Of a DNA stretch of 64,000 nucleotides, positions 46,503 through 57,700 are shown piece by piece. Location: positions 1 through 64,000 of IMG/VR virus record IMGVR_UViG_3300032213_001531. One strand, 5' to 3'. Made by a program: the position numbers and the translations under genes. The DNA is from a virus. A model generated the notes under the pieces. The model saw only the letters and a list, made by a program, of their open reading frames with translations. It was not told the origin of the DNA and searched no databases. Position 1 is the stretch's first letter. Every line of letters starts with the position of its first letter.

Positions 46503-49500
46503 TATGCCACCTCACTTAAAAACACTGTCATATCAGGACCATCTGGGCTTTTGCTGTATTGAATATTGTATACTACGTATCGCTTAGATATGTCTCCTAG
46601 TTTATTTATAGATTTTTCATTATAGTCTATATTAACAATATCTCCTAATTGTAATGTTGGGTTAGCAAAAAGCTTTATACCTACAGACTTTCTAGGCTTC
46701 ATAATTTTTGAAATAATCCACTTCATTAATGAATTTGCAGAATCTTGTGTTTGAATGTATTCTGCCTCAAGAGAAAAATCTTTTTTCCCATATGTCATCC
46801 TACTCATTTTGATATCTTCATAGTCTTTTGTTAGCTTTAAGGGTGATGAGACAACACTGTCTCCATTAAACTCAAGGCCAGAAAAGCTACTATTCTTAGA
46901 AAAATACTGATCAACAGTCAAGGTATTTTTTGTTTCTTGTGTGAATGTAACTCCCTGAATCTTTAGATAGTTTCCAGAAGTTTCATCTAAAAATAATATA
47001 GAGTCCGTTGTATTAAAGATTAAAAACTCTGCACCGTATGCCCCTGCTCTAAAACCAGAAACAGTATATCCCCTAAGTCTATTAAAGGTTGGAGATAATT
47101 TAGCAAAAAGTGCTGGGAACGCTTTATCATATTTAATATTAAAAGATGCAACCTCTCTCATAATTGTTCCAAACTCATCAAAGAATATATTATAGCGTAA
47201 AGGGTCTGAAGAACTGATGCCAGACAAATAGCTATTTTGAACTATTCCACTAATCGCATATTTTCTAAATGATTCACTTGCATTAATCTCTTTATTTGCA
47301 AATGCAGAGCTTACTGGGGTGTCTAAAGCAAAGCCAGAATTTTGGCTATAGTTTTGTGTTAGCGCATAAACATGCTCAAACATGACTCTTGAAGATCCAC
47401 GAACAAACATTGCCATATTATTATACTCTGGCAAAGGGTCATTATCAACTATTCTGGCTACAATATTTTCATTAATAAACAGATAGAAAACTTTCTTAGA
47501 TCCTAAATTTTCATACTCAACAGATAGATCATAGACAGTTGTTGGGGAGTCCCCAATAAGTCTACCTTGACCAGTAAACAAGCCGTCATCTACGGTAACA
47601 CCAAGGAGTCCTTGCCATAGTGTTTCTGGAATAGCTTCGCCAGTTACTGAATCCTTTTTAATTTTATAAAAGATAACATCATTAAGATTTGCATCTAAGT
47701 TTTTACTACGACTGTTTGTACCAAGTGCAATCAACTCAAAGTAGTATCCATTGTTTGTTGTTGGATTTAGCAATACTCCAAGCCCACCAGATCCACCAGA
47801 AATGTTGATTGGTTCATTAGGCGTTGTTCCATCAACAGTATAATTGATTGTACTTCCAACGGCAGTCTGAACAACATTAGTATCATTTTCAATTCTTCCA
47901 ACAATTCTCATTCTTGTTCCAAAGTGTTTAAATTTATTGTCTAATGGCCTATGAACATATGAAATAAAATCTAAAGGTTTTTCTGTTGTATTAAAAGATG
48001 GGCCATTCATCACTAATGCAGAAGACTGAACTGTTCCTCTTATCGGAGTAGTCTTCTTATTATTTTCTGATTCTGCAGTTTTAAATGAAGAAGCATAATT
48101 TTTTATTATTCCATTTCTTGTTGTTTTAACTGCTAAAGCATTGTTAACTCCTGCTGCGCCTATTCCTGTAGTTGGTAATTTTTGTAACTCTAAGTCTGCA
48201 TTAACCAAAGCCGTTTGTGGAGGTAGAGTTATTTTAAATTTAGTTTCGTCAACAATTTCTGTAACTTTATTAACTACAGATAAGTCTAAAAGCCCAGTAG
48301 ACAAAGCTGAAGTAAGGTTTACCCTTTGCCCCACCTTAACTAATGTTGTGCTACTTGCAGTAATAACATTTCCAACTGAGGTAACTCCAGTAAGGGTAAC
48401 AACATCCTGATTTCCAAATAAATATTCAGAACGCATTGTGCAGCCCTTAACATTTTTATTATCTGACCAGTATGGATTTAATCCTGCAGTATGTGCTGTT
48501 GCAAAAGTTCCAAACTGTCTTCTTCCATGTTTAGCCACTGGACCATTTTTTAGTTTTGTTACACCATTTACTTCTTCATAATTTGGTTCAGAATAGATTC
48601 TCAACCTGCCAGTTTTATACATTTTTCCATTAAATGGTAGTTGTGAAAAATATCTTTGATACTCTTCAGTGTTTTGAACCCAAACATTTCCAAGACTGTT
48701 TAGTGATACGCTAATGGTATAAAGGTCTTGTCCATTTGCTGTCACTGTTTCAAGTAGTCGTTCTGCTCCAGGTATGTTATATTCAACAGCATCGTACTTA
48801 ATGATTTCTCCGTTAGCGTATAGGTATCCATTATTTCTTGACAATAAGCTAATGCCCTCGCCTAAATCAATTATATTATTTACAACCTGATTGTTTACAA
48901 CATAGGGGATAGAGTTAGCAAGATCAGAGTTTAGTGGAATTGCCGATAACGCATAAGATGATTGAGTTCCTGCTGTCTCATTTTGAGCCTGAGTATTTTC
49001 GCTTGCTCCAACCTCCCACAAAAGTGCTGGCTTGTATCTCCAAGTTTTTGCATTATCTTCACCCTGACTAGTTTGATCTATAGAAGACAAAGTTCTTTGA
49101 ATATATCTAGAAGTATAATTAATTAAACCATCATTATAAACATTGCTGTCTTGTGAAGATATTTCAATAATGTTAGCAATCTTATCTTTATTAGTTTTAT
49201 TTTTTATTGCACCATCCTTAACCTGATCTGAAGACCCATAAAGAGTCATACTTGTTTCTCTTTGTGTTGCGGTTGGCATCATGTACTCTTTACTCATTAA
49301 AATAAAATTATTGTATTCATCAAAAAACATTGCGGTTTGTGTAGAGATAGCCAATTGCTGCAAGACTTCTGCAACACTGATGTCTGGTTGTACAAAGAAA
49401 TAAGGGATTATAGACTCTGATTCTCCAGAAATTCTTTTAAAGGTATAGTTTGAAACACCTATAGCATCCATTAAAATAGAAACTGCTGAAGAAAAAGATA

Positions 49501-51082
49501 TATCTTTAAGTAAAAGTTCTGGGGCTTTAATTGATTCTAAATAAAAATATAAATCTCTAAGCTCTAGACTAACTGTTTTGCTGGAGTTGTTGCTAACTAA
49601 AAAGCCATCAGAGTATAAAGTTTTTAGTGGTACGAAGTAGTCCCACCCATTAACCTCTTCAATAACTTCATAGAATTTAACCTGAATATACCTTGAGTTA
49701 TATTTACTAATAATGCTTGTAGAATTGTTTTCATTAAAAGCATCATCATAATCAAAGAATTCAACTGAGCCATTAGACGCCAAGAGTTGTCCAACTGGCA
49801 AACCACTAGACCCTAAATCTGAAGCAATCTTGTTTACCGAGTAGTTCAAAGTTTTTTCTGTAAGGTCCACAGATAGTCTAGGAGATAACTCAATTAGATC
49901 AAAGGTTGATTGATTTGTATTCATTGATTCAACTACAACTCTTAAACCTTTAACATACTCAAACTCTCTGTATCTTGTTAGGCTGTCTGTTGGATTTAAA
50001 AATGATAGTGGGCTTGTTACGTCAGTTACAAAATTTGTTAGTCTTGTAACAGTCTCTTCGTGAATTTGCCAAGCATATTCTGGAGTAAACGTATCATATC
50101 TTAAGTTAGGTTGATTCCAAATATAAAATGTTCCAATGTCTGTTTCATTTGCTGTAATTAAATAAGCATAACCATTAACAGACTTTGCAGGTAAAAGATT
50201 AGCAGAAGAATACTTTTCAGCAAATACAAAAATATCTTTATATTGATTTGGAACCTTAAGTCCATACTCAATTTCTAAATATCCATCTGATTTAATGATT
50301 GGAGATCCATCTGATCTTAAATCTTGTGGCTTAAAAGATATAGCATCTACCCAGCTATTGTTTTTTAAATACTGAATTTTCCATTTTTTTGGAGTGGTTT
50401 TATTTACATCTCCGTAGTATGGGTCAGCAAATGAGCTACCTCTGTTTGTAAATGGGCCAAGATTTATGTCTCCAACATTTGTTTGCATTTTTACAACAAT
50501 TCTGTTTGTCGGAACAGCATCCTTATAAACTATAAAAGGAACACTGTCTGAAATTTTATACTCGTTATTGTGTAAACTAGAAACGCCATAAGAGTAACCA
50601 TTTTCAGTTCTATAAGAAGTCCAGTATTTAAATGCATCTGTTTTATCTGGCATGTAATATCTTGGGCGTTGAGCCATAAATATATTTGGATTATGTATAA
50701 AAAATTTACCAGGGAAGAAAGATGATTTATTTATTCCAGATCTTGGTCTAAATGGTTTAAAGCAATCCTCTAATGAATATAAAAATTTATTTTTTTCTTT
50801 TGTTTGGACTAGGGTAAACGGAGTTTCTGTCTCGTCAACTCCTCCATCAATCAAGATATCTGCATCGGTTGCTCCAGTATAAAAATTTCCAGAATCTCCT
50901 GCATCAAATGTGTTTGGCAACGTTGAATAAGTTGTTCCAGTTTCTGCAGGTCTATATCTGTAATTACCAATAAGGCTAATGTTACTAGCAATATTCATAT
51001 TCCACTCACCAATAATCGATGATCTGCTTTTAATAACAGATGATGTTTCTAGGTGGTTTTTTAATTCATCACTCTTAAACAT
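46502..51082 (-). CDS. large minor tail / baseplate protein (1526 aa)
   Basis: I start at ATG 51082, which overlaps the upstream stop by TAATG, not at 51103. The protein is beta-rich throughout. Its second third includes tail-hub-like IVYNIQ and VLLAVSSDG-style repeats, and its end has IVNIDYNEKSINKLGDISKRYVVYNIQYSK, as in tail hub/endopeptidase-type proteins of siphoviruses. Domain limits are not clear. Its size and place after the tape measure point to baseplate or tail tip. Confidence 0.72.
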   Translation of the reverse strand: MFKSDELKNHLETSSVIKSRSSIIGEWNMNIASNISLIGNYRYRPAETGTTYSTLPNTFDAGDSGNFYTGATDADILIDGGVDETETPFTLVQTKEKNKFLYSLEDCFKPFRPRSGINKSSFFPGKFFIHNPNIFMAQRPRYYMPDKTDAFKYWTSYRTENGYSYGVSSLHNNEYKISDSVPFIVYKDAVPTNRIVVKMQTNVGDINLGPFTNRGSSFADPYYGDVNKTTPKKWKIQYLKNNSWVDAISFKPQDLRSDGSPIIKSDGYLEIEYGLKVPNQYKDIFVFAEKYSSANLLPAKSVNGYAYLITANETDIGTFYIWNQPNLRYDTFTPEYAWQIHEETVTRLTNFVTDVTSPLSFLNPTDSLTRYREFEYVKGLRVVVESMNTNQSTFDLIELSPRLSVDLTEKTLNYSVNKIASDLGSSGLPVGQLLASNGSVEFFDYDDAFNENNSTSIISKYNSRYIQVKFYEVIEEVNGWDYFVPLKTLYSDGFLVSNNSSKTVSLELRDLYFYLESIKAPELLLKDISFSSAVSILMDAIGVSNYTFKRISGESESIIPYFFVQPDISVAEVLQQLAISTQTAMFFDEYNNFILMSKEYMMPTATQRETSMTLYGSSDQVKDGAIKNKTNKDKIANIIEISSQDSNVYNDGLINYTSRYIQRTLSSIDQTSQGEDNAKTWRYKPALLWEVGASENTQAQNETAGTQSSYALSAIPLNSDLANSIPYVVNNQVVNNIIDLGEGISLLSRNNGYLYANGEIIKYDAVEYNIPGAERLLETVTANGQDLYTISVSLNSLGNVWVQNTEEYQRYFSQLPFNGKMYKTGRLRIYSEPNYEEVNGVTKLKNGPVAKHGRRQFGTFATAHTAGLNPYWSDNKNVKGCTMRSEYLFGNQDVVTLTGVTSVGNVITASSTTLVKVGQRVNLTSALSTGLLDLSVVNKVTEIVDETKFKITLPPQTALVNADLELQKLPTTGIGAAGVNNALAVKTTRNGIIKNYASSFKTAESENNKKTTPIRGTVQSSALVMNGPSFNTTEKPLDFISYVHRPLDNKFKHFGTRMRIVGRIENDTNVVQTAVGSTINYTVDGTTPNEPINISGGSGGLGVLLNPTTNNGYYFELIALGTNSRSKNLDANLNDVIFYKIKKDSVTGEAIPETLWQGLLGVTVDDGLFTGQGRLIGDSPTTVYDLSVEYENLGSKKVFYLFINENIVARIVDNDPLPEYNNMAMFVRGSSRVMFEHVYALTQNYSQNSGFALDTPVSSAFANKEINASESFRKYAISGIVQNSYLSGISSSDPLRYNIFFDEFGTIMREVASFNIKYDKAFPALFAKLSPTFNRLRGYTVSGFRAGAYGAEFLIFNTTDSILFLDETSGNYLKIQGVTFTQETKNTLTVDQYFSKNSSFSGLEFNGDSVVSSPLKLTKDYEDIKMSRMTYGKKDFSLEAEYIQTQDSANSLMKWIISKIMKPRKSVGIKLFANPTLQLGDIVNIDYNEKSINKLGDISKRYVVYNIQYSKSPDGPDMTVFLSEVA

Positions 51083-51777
51083 TACACTTCTTCCAATGTA
51101 CAAGAAACATTCCAGAAGTCATAGTTACTTCCACCACGCTTAACGACAGTATAACTAAAATCTGAAATAAACATTTCTATTAATTCATTATATTGTCCAA
51201 GGTGTGCGTAAGCTAAATTGTCTTTACCAAAATTAGAATACTTATCATAAGCAAGGTATACCCAAAAAGAACCTTTATGGCTATCATACCAATCTACAAG
51301 ATCTACTCCCCCTGCTCCACCATCAGTGGTGTATTCTTGATTTTGTATTGTAACATTTGGAAGTTGTGAGAATGACGCATCTGTTCCTGGCTCTCTTAAA
51401 CCTTCATCAATTAAAGATGTTTTTCCAGATGAGTTAAATGATGGATTTAAACCATGAGATCTAGATGGAAGCATGTTCCAAGATGTACCAATAGTTAGTT
51501 TGTCAGCAATATGATATGAGCGCATACGACCATTAATCATTCTTTCACGCTTTTCAATTCTGTTGTTATTAAAATTAATCTCTCCTCTATTATCATCAGA
51601 TAATATTAAGAATTGATCTAGCAAAGATTGATCTGATATACCAGTAGTATCAGCTTTTACTTCATAGCCGTTGGGAACATAAAGACCATTAGTAAGGGTT
51701 CCTGAGTTATTAGCCCAAAGCATTGCTTGTGGTCTAGCATACTTTCTTCTACCATTGATATATGTTTCTGTTGCCAT
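51082..51777 (-). CDS. distal tail protein candidate (231 aa)
   Basis: It lies directly after the tape measure gene, where siphoviruses encode the distal tail protein. The product has a beta-rich core (YHIADKLTIGTSWNMLPSR, VDWYDSHKGSFWVYLAYDK) and a WNVSCTLEEV end like tail-hub proteins. The role is inferred from order and pattern. Confidence 0.68.
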   Translation of the reverse strand: MATETYINGRRKYARPQAMLWANNSGTLTNGLYVPNGYEVKADTTGISDQSLLDQFLILSDDNRGEINFNNNRIEKRERMINGRMRSYHIADKLTIGTSWNMLPSRSHGLNPSFNSSGKTSLIDEGLREPGTDASFSQLPNVTIQNQEYTTDGGAGGVDLVDWYDSHKGSFWVYLAYDKYSNFGKDNLAYAHLGQYNELIEMFISDFSYTVVKRGGSNYDFWNVSCTLEEV

Positions 51778-54700
51778 TAAAATCTACTCCCTCGAATTTT
51801 TTGTGAATCTATCTGTTTAATTTGAGCCATAACTGATCTAGCAATTTCATCAGGATTCGCATCTGACTTAACGTTTACGCTAATACTATAATTATACACT
51901 GCGTCGCCTACTGAATCTCCATTATTGATTGCTTTCATCTTGTCCGCACCATGAGTGTTAACAGCATACTTACTCATTACAAATTCTCCTGGAGTAAGCA
52001 TTGCTGGTACTGTATCTGTTCCCATAGCATAACCGCCTGAAGCAAAGAACTGAGGAATTAATCCACCTGAAGATTTAGCAGCAAAACCAGTACTAAAGTT
52101 AAACGGAGTAGGCTGGCCATCTTTATAATTAATTCCGTCTTTGTTACCAGTAAAAGGCTCCCAGCTATCAGTTTTTCTTCTATAGATAAGCGCTCCAACT
52201 CCTGTGTCTGTATAAACATCACCATTCTTATAATCATTTCCCCATACTGTATAGCTAGTCTGATTTGGTGATCCAATTAGTGGTTCAGAAAATGTTAACA
52301 TTGTTGCTGGATCATTTGCATTAGATGTTGTACTTGATGTTGTTGAAGAAGATGAAGATGTTGTTGAAGAAGATGAAGATGTTGTTGAAGAAGATGAAGA
52401 TGTTGTTGAAGAAGATGTTGTTGAAGAAGGGGAGGCTGTTGAAGTATTTCCAGATGTTGAATTTTTAGAGGCTATGGCTTTAGCTAATAAAGCATTTGCT
52501 TTTGCTAACCTATCAGAGTTCTTGGCTAAGAGTGCTGCATTTTGTTCTATCAAAGCATTTAAATTTTCTGCAATAGAATTTGATATTGACATGCCTGATT
52601 CAATAAGCTTTAAATTATTTTCTGCTTTAGTAATTGCATCTTGAGCAGTTTGCAATTCTGCAAGCCTTCCCTTATTCATATAATCACCAAAACGATCTGA
52701 CATGTCAGCATAAACTTGTTTTGCGTTATTGACAGCTGCAACTCCTTCATCATAACCTACAGGCTTAGTGTTTGCATTATTATTTAAAGCTGCATCTGCT
52801 GCTGCAAGAGCTGCGTCTAAAGCTGCTGTTGCCTGAGCGTCTATTGCATCTGCTGCATCTTGTGCTGCTTGTGCCATTGCTACTGCTGCTGCAGCTGCTG
52901 CGATGGCAGCGTTAGCTGCATCTTCCGCAATTTTAAGTGCTGCGTTAGCTGCTGCTGTATCTGCGTCTGCTGCTGCTTGTGCTTCTGCAAGAGCTTTTTC
53001 GGCTGCAGCTTTTTCTGCTGCAGTTACTGCCTCTGCTTTAATCTTGAGTGCTGCTGCAACAAGGGCGTCTGCCTCTGCCTTAGATTTTTCTGCTGCAGCT
53101 TTGGCATCAGCAATAATTTTGTCAGCAGCGGCTTTTGCATCCGCAGTAATTTTATCTGATGCAGCTTTAGCATCTGCTTCTGATTTAGCTACATTTGCTG
53201 TGCTTCCAGAATTAGTAACAATGGTTTGTGCAGTAGTCATTATCTTGGAGTCTTTTGCAGGTGTTGCTGCATAGGCACCAATTTTTGTCATAATTGATTC
53301 CCATTGTGCATTGATTGCTGTTGATGCTGCTAATAATGCAGCAAAGGCAGTATCTAAATCTTTTTTAGATAGATCATATGCTTTTACCTTAGCTTCAATT
53401 GCAGCCCAAGCATCTTTATTTTTTCCAAGGACAGTAGTTTCTTCAACTAATTTATCAAGTCTTGCTTGAATAGTTTCATTCTCGGTGTTTAAGGCAGCAA
53501 TCATTCTTTCTCTATCTACAACACTATCTTTAGTAATTTTAGCAATTTCATTTTCATAAGTCCGAATCTGCTTTAAGTTATTTTCTCTTAGCTGTTCTAA
53601 CTCATATATAGTTTTAGTTTTAGATTTAATACTATCTTGAATTGCTATTTTTCTAGGATCTGTTTCTAAAGCGTAAATGTCTTGAGAAATTTGATACTGC
53701 TTTTCTTTAATTTGATCTTGAGTAAGGCCCTGAGTTGCTACAAGCCTATCTAGTTCATTTTTTCTGGCTAGTTCAAAAGATTTTTGTGCTGCATTAGAGT
53801 ATAAATCTGCGCTTGCTTTTCGCATATCCTGCATTGCTTTTCCTGCTGCAGAAATATCTCCGCTAGTTAAAGCATCTGCTAAGCTAATCTGTTTTTCTTG
53901 TTGTGATAAAATTGCATCATTAATCTCTTTAACTGTTGTTAGGGATTCTGCTTGCTGATCGTAACGTTTATTAATTTCTTCTGCAGCATGATTAATAAGA
54001 TCTAAATCATGAGATAAGGCACTAGATTGATCTTGCAATGCTTGAATAGGCTCATTAAACTGAACATCAATTTGATGCTGTAGATCATTAATCTCTTTCT
54101 GATAATCATCAATCTTTTGACTAATATTAAGAGAAACTGCTGCTTGAATATCATTAATCTTATACTGAAGTTGCTCTATCTGTGCTTCATATGGGCGGAG
54201 TTGGCTTTGTAATTCTTTAATCTTTGTCTCATTAGCAGAAAGTTGTGCTACATCTTTAGTGCTTCTAGAATCTACACCAGTCTTAATTAGATCTTCCTGT
54301 ACCGCAAACATTTGGTTAACCATATCAAGACCAGAAGAAGCAACTTGAGCATAGTCTCCCTTGTTAAAGTTGATTTGAATATCAATTAGTTTCTTAGCTT
54401 CGATGTCTTTCAAGAACTCAGAAATTGCTCCTGTTGAACCTTCAATAGCTGCTATGTCAATTTTGCCATCTTTAATGTTTTGGGTGAACTGTTTTAGCAT
54501 TGCAGGGTTTCCAAGTACTGCGTCAATTTGCTCTACAGAATACCCCATAGACTTCATTGCACCTACTACTTCTGGAGTTTTTGCAAATACATCAAACTCT
54601 GCATTCTTTGTAAGGGTGTCAGTTATAACCTGCATCTTTTCCATTGCACTATTGGCTTCAGCAATATCTTTAATAAACTTCTTCATTTCATCTGAACCTG

Positions 54701-57700
54701 CAGCACCAAGGGTTCCAGCAGCAATAGCTGAAGCAAGAGATTGATCTTCAATTACTTTAAGTGCATCGGTAACAGACATTCCTGCACCTCTTAAAATCTC
54801 AAATGCTTCTCTTTGTTTTTTAATGTTGTCTATACTTTGGGCTGCACCAAATTGAGCCATACCAACAACTACTGAATTAAAGGCTTCGGACAACCCTAGT
54901 AAGTCTTCAGTTATTCCAATGACGTTTCCTTTATCGTCTAGCTTGAATGGTTTTTGTTTATCCTTTTTACTTGGGTTTACATCTGAGTTTTTAAAAGCTT
55001 CAAACTCTTCTGCTGACATTCCAGATATTGCATCCATGAGTCCTGAAGATACTCCACCCTCTAGCATTATTTGCTGTAGGCCCTTAAACTTTGCAAACAT
55101 TCTGCTAAGACCGCCTTCAGCACCTTTACTATTTTCAAAAATAGCCATGATAGATTTTAATGGGGTAAGAGCATTAAAAGCTGAATCTCTAAATAGTTTT
55201 AGCTTCATTCCTAAATCCTCTAGAAAAGAATATGCTCCCTTTAATGTATCTGCAGCTTCTTGTGCAGCTAGCTTTTTTAGATCAGCAGTCTTTGGACCAT
55301 AGATAGAATCCAGTCTTTCTTTTAGTAACTTATCCAAAGTGCTTTTAGCAATACCTGGGTTTGCTTTACTTAACTGATCTATTTGTGCTTGTATGAGAGC
55401 TGCTGAGTTTGCTAATGGAAGAGGAATATCTTTCCAAAGTCCTTTTTTCTTAAACGCATTAATTAATTCTGCATTCAACTCTTGTTGGATGTTATCTGAT
55501 ATCAACAACTGATTTAAAGTAACTGATGCTTCTAGCTGTAGTGTTGGATCATAACTACTTAATAGATCCCAATTTTTTACTGCAGCATCAAGTGCTTCAT
55601 TTGGGCTTTTCCCTTTTAACTTTAATTCAGCTTGATACGCAATTAGCGCTGGTTTAGTAAGCTTTCCTCCTGGGAAATGTTTTCTAAGGGCATCAATTTC
55701 TTTTCCAAGTTTTTTGAGTACGGGAATGTCATCTGGATCTGATTCTATATTTAAATCTATTCTAAACTCTGGAGGGAATTGAATAAAGTCTTCTAACATT
55801 GAGTAGAATTCTCTAGCTTGTTGAGGGCCTTCTTTGCCATTAAAAGTACCAGCAACATTGACTACAGTATTAATGTTTTCTTGATCTGATAAATTTTGAA
55901 GAATCCAGCCAAGAGAATCCATCTCTTTAGCTCCTTGGCCTCCTAACATTAATTTCCAAGTTGTTTCAACATTTTTTCCAGTTGCTATAAAGTTCTCAAT
56001 TAAAGCTTTTGCAGATCCAGCAGAAATGTCACCAGCTACGACTGATGCTTGAACCATAACTCCAATTTTTGTTACATCTTGAGTTGTTTTTGCTTTTAAT
56101 CCTTGAATAATCCTTACTTGATTCTGCATTTCAGCAATATATTCTGCTTGCGCTGCAGTAAATTCACCACTATTACTATCGTAGGAATCTCTTCTTGCTT
56201 GAATTTCTGCTACTCTTTTTTCTGACTCTGCTAGTTGTTTCTTTAATTCTTTTCTTTCTTCTGAAGAAATTCCAGCTTCTTTTGGAATCAGTTTTGAATC
56301 TGGATTTAGCAATGCACTAAGTTCTGTTGCTGCAAGCTTTTCTGGACCTACGGCATCTTTATATTTATCATCAAAGGCTGTCTTGTATGCTTCTGCATAT
56401 TTAACCTTTGCATCTTTGCCACTAATGTTGTCCAAGAATCCAGTAGCTCGATCTACAACGTCTACCCCTTGATTTCTTAACTCTTGTTGATCTTGAAGGT
56501 TTTGATCATTAAGATCTTTAATCTTCTTTTCAATTTCAAGTCTTTTTTCTGCAGTCTTAACGGCCTCTTTTTCTTTAGTAAGTTTTTCAATTTGAGCATC
56601 AGTTTGCATTTGTAGTAGATCCATAGATTGTTGAACTTGTGCTAGTGACTGAATTGAATTACCTGCTACTGCTCCAGCAACTGCTCCTACAGCTTTCTTC
56701 TCTCTACCTTGTTGATACTTTCTAAGAGCTAGATCTGCAGCAAGTGTTGTTGCTAATATAATTGCTCCAGGAAGTACTCCTGCGCCAGTTGCAGAAGCAC
56801 CTGTTCCTAATGCTGCTGCTCCTCTTATAACTCCTGCGCCAAATCTTGCCTTTCCTAAAGTTCCTGCTATTTGTGACTCTTTTGCAAAAGTTGCTGCAGC
56901 AGGTAGCGATCTAGCCCCAGCTATAACCCCTGTTTTATCAAGTTGACTAGCAATACGGGCGCCAAGAAGAGCGCCACCGACTGTGCTTCCTGCAAGCTCA
57001 AACCCCTCACGTTTATTGATTCCAGTCCTTAGTCCAACAGCCCCTGCTCCAGGCACATTCTGCATGAGGTTAGCAAACCATCCGCCCATTTCTTTTTCAA
57101 CAACATCACTAAAAATATTCTGCATTTGAGTAGTAAGTTGTTTTTGATTTTTTAATATCTTTAATTGAACCCCAATAGGGTTATCTTTTAGATTTTTTCC
57201 ATCGGGGCCGATGATTTCTCTTAAAATTCCTCTAGCTTCAATCTCTAAAGATTGATCTCCCATATCTCTTGCAAGATTTACAATGATTGATTCTGCCTGA
57301 TCTGCAGACAATACTCCTTGGCTTACTGCTGAAGCAAGTTTTGTTCCTAGTTGTTTAGCTGCACCTCTACCGTTTGATTTTGCGTAAGTGTTAAACTCAG
57401 CAATAAATTGTTTTCCAAATTCGCTACCTGAAAAATCTTTACCAAATGTTTGATCAATTGGAGTTATCTCAAGTCTATTTGCTTCTCTCTTCTTGTCCAT
57501 AATTTGTGTTGCAGACATTGTTCCAAGGATAGATCCAAAACCTTCCAAAGACTCAATGGTATTTCCAATAGATTGTCCTTGTTTAACTCCATCAGCAATA
57601 GATTTTCTAATTGCCATGCTCTGCATTTTAAATGAAACGCCTAATGCTACTACTGTGGCAATCAATTTCTTTAGCGGTGAATTAAGAAGTGGCAATATCA

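Noticed and set aside
52325-52430. Tandem repeat in the tape measure gene as a phase-variable or CRISPR-like array
   Set aside because: The repeats are short codon repeats for Ser and Thr that stay in frame, a low-complexity linker.
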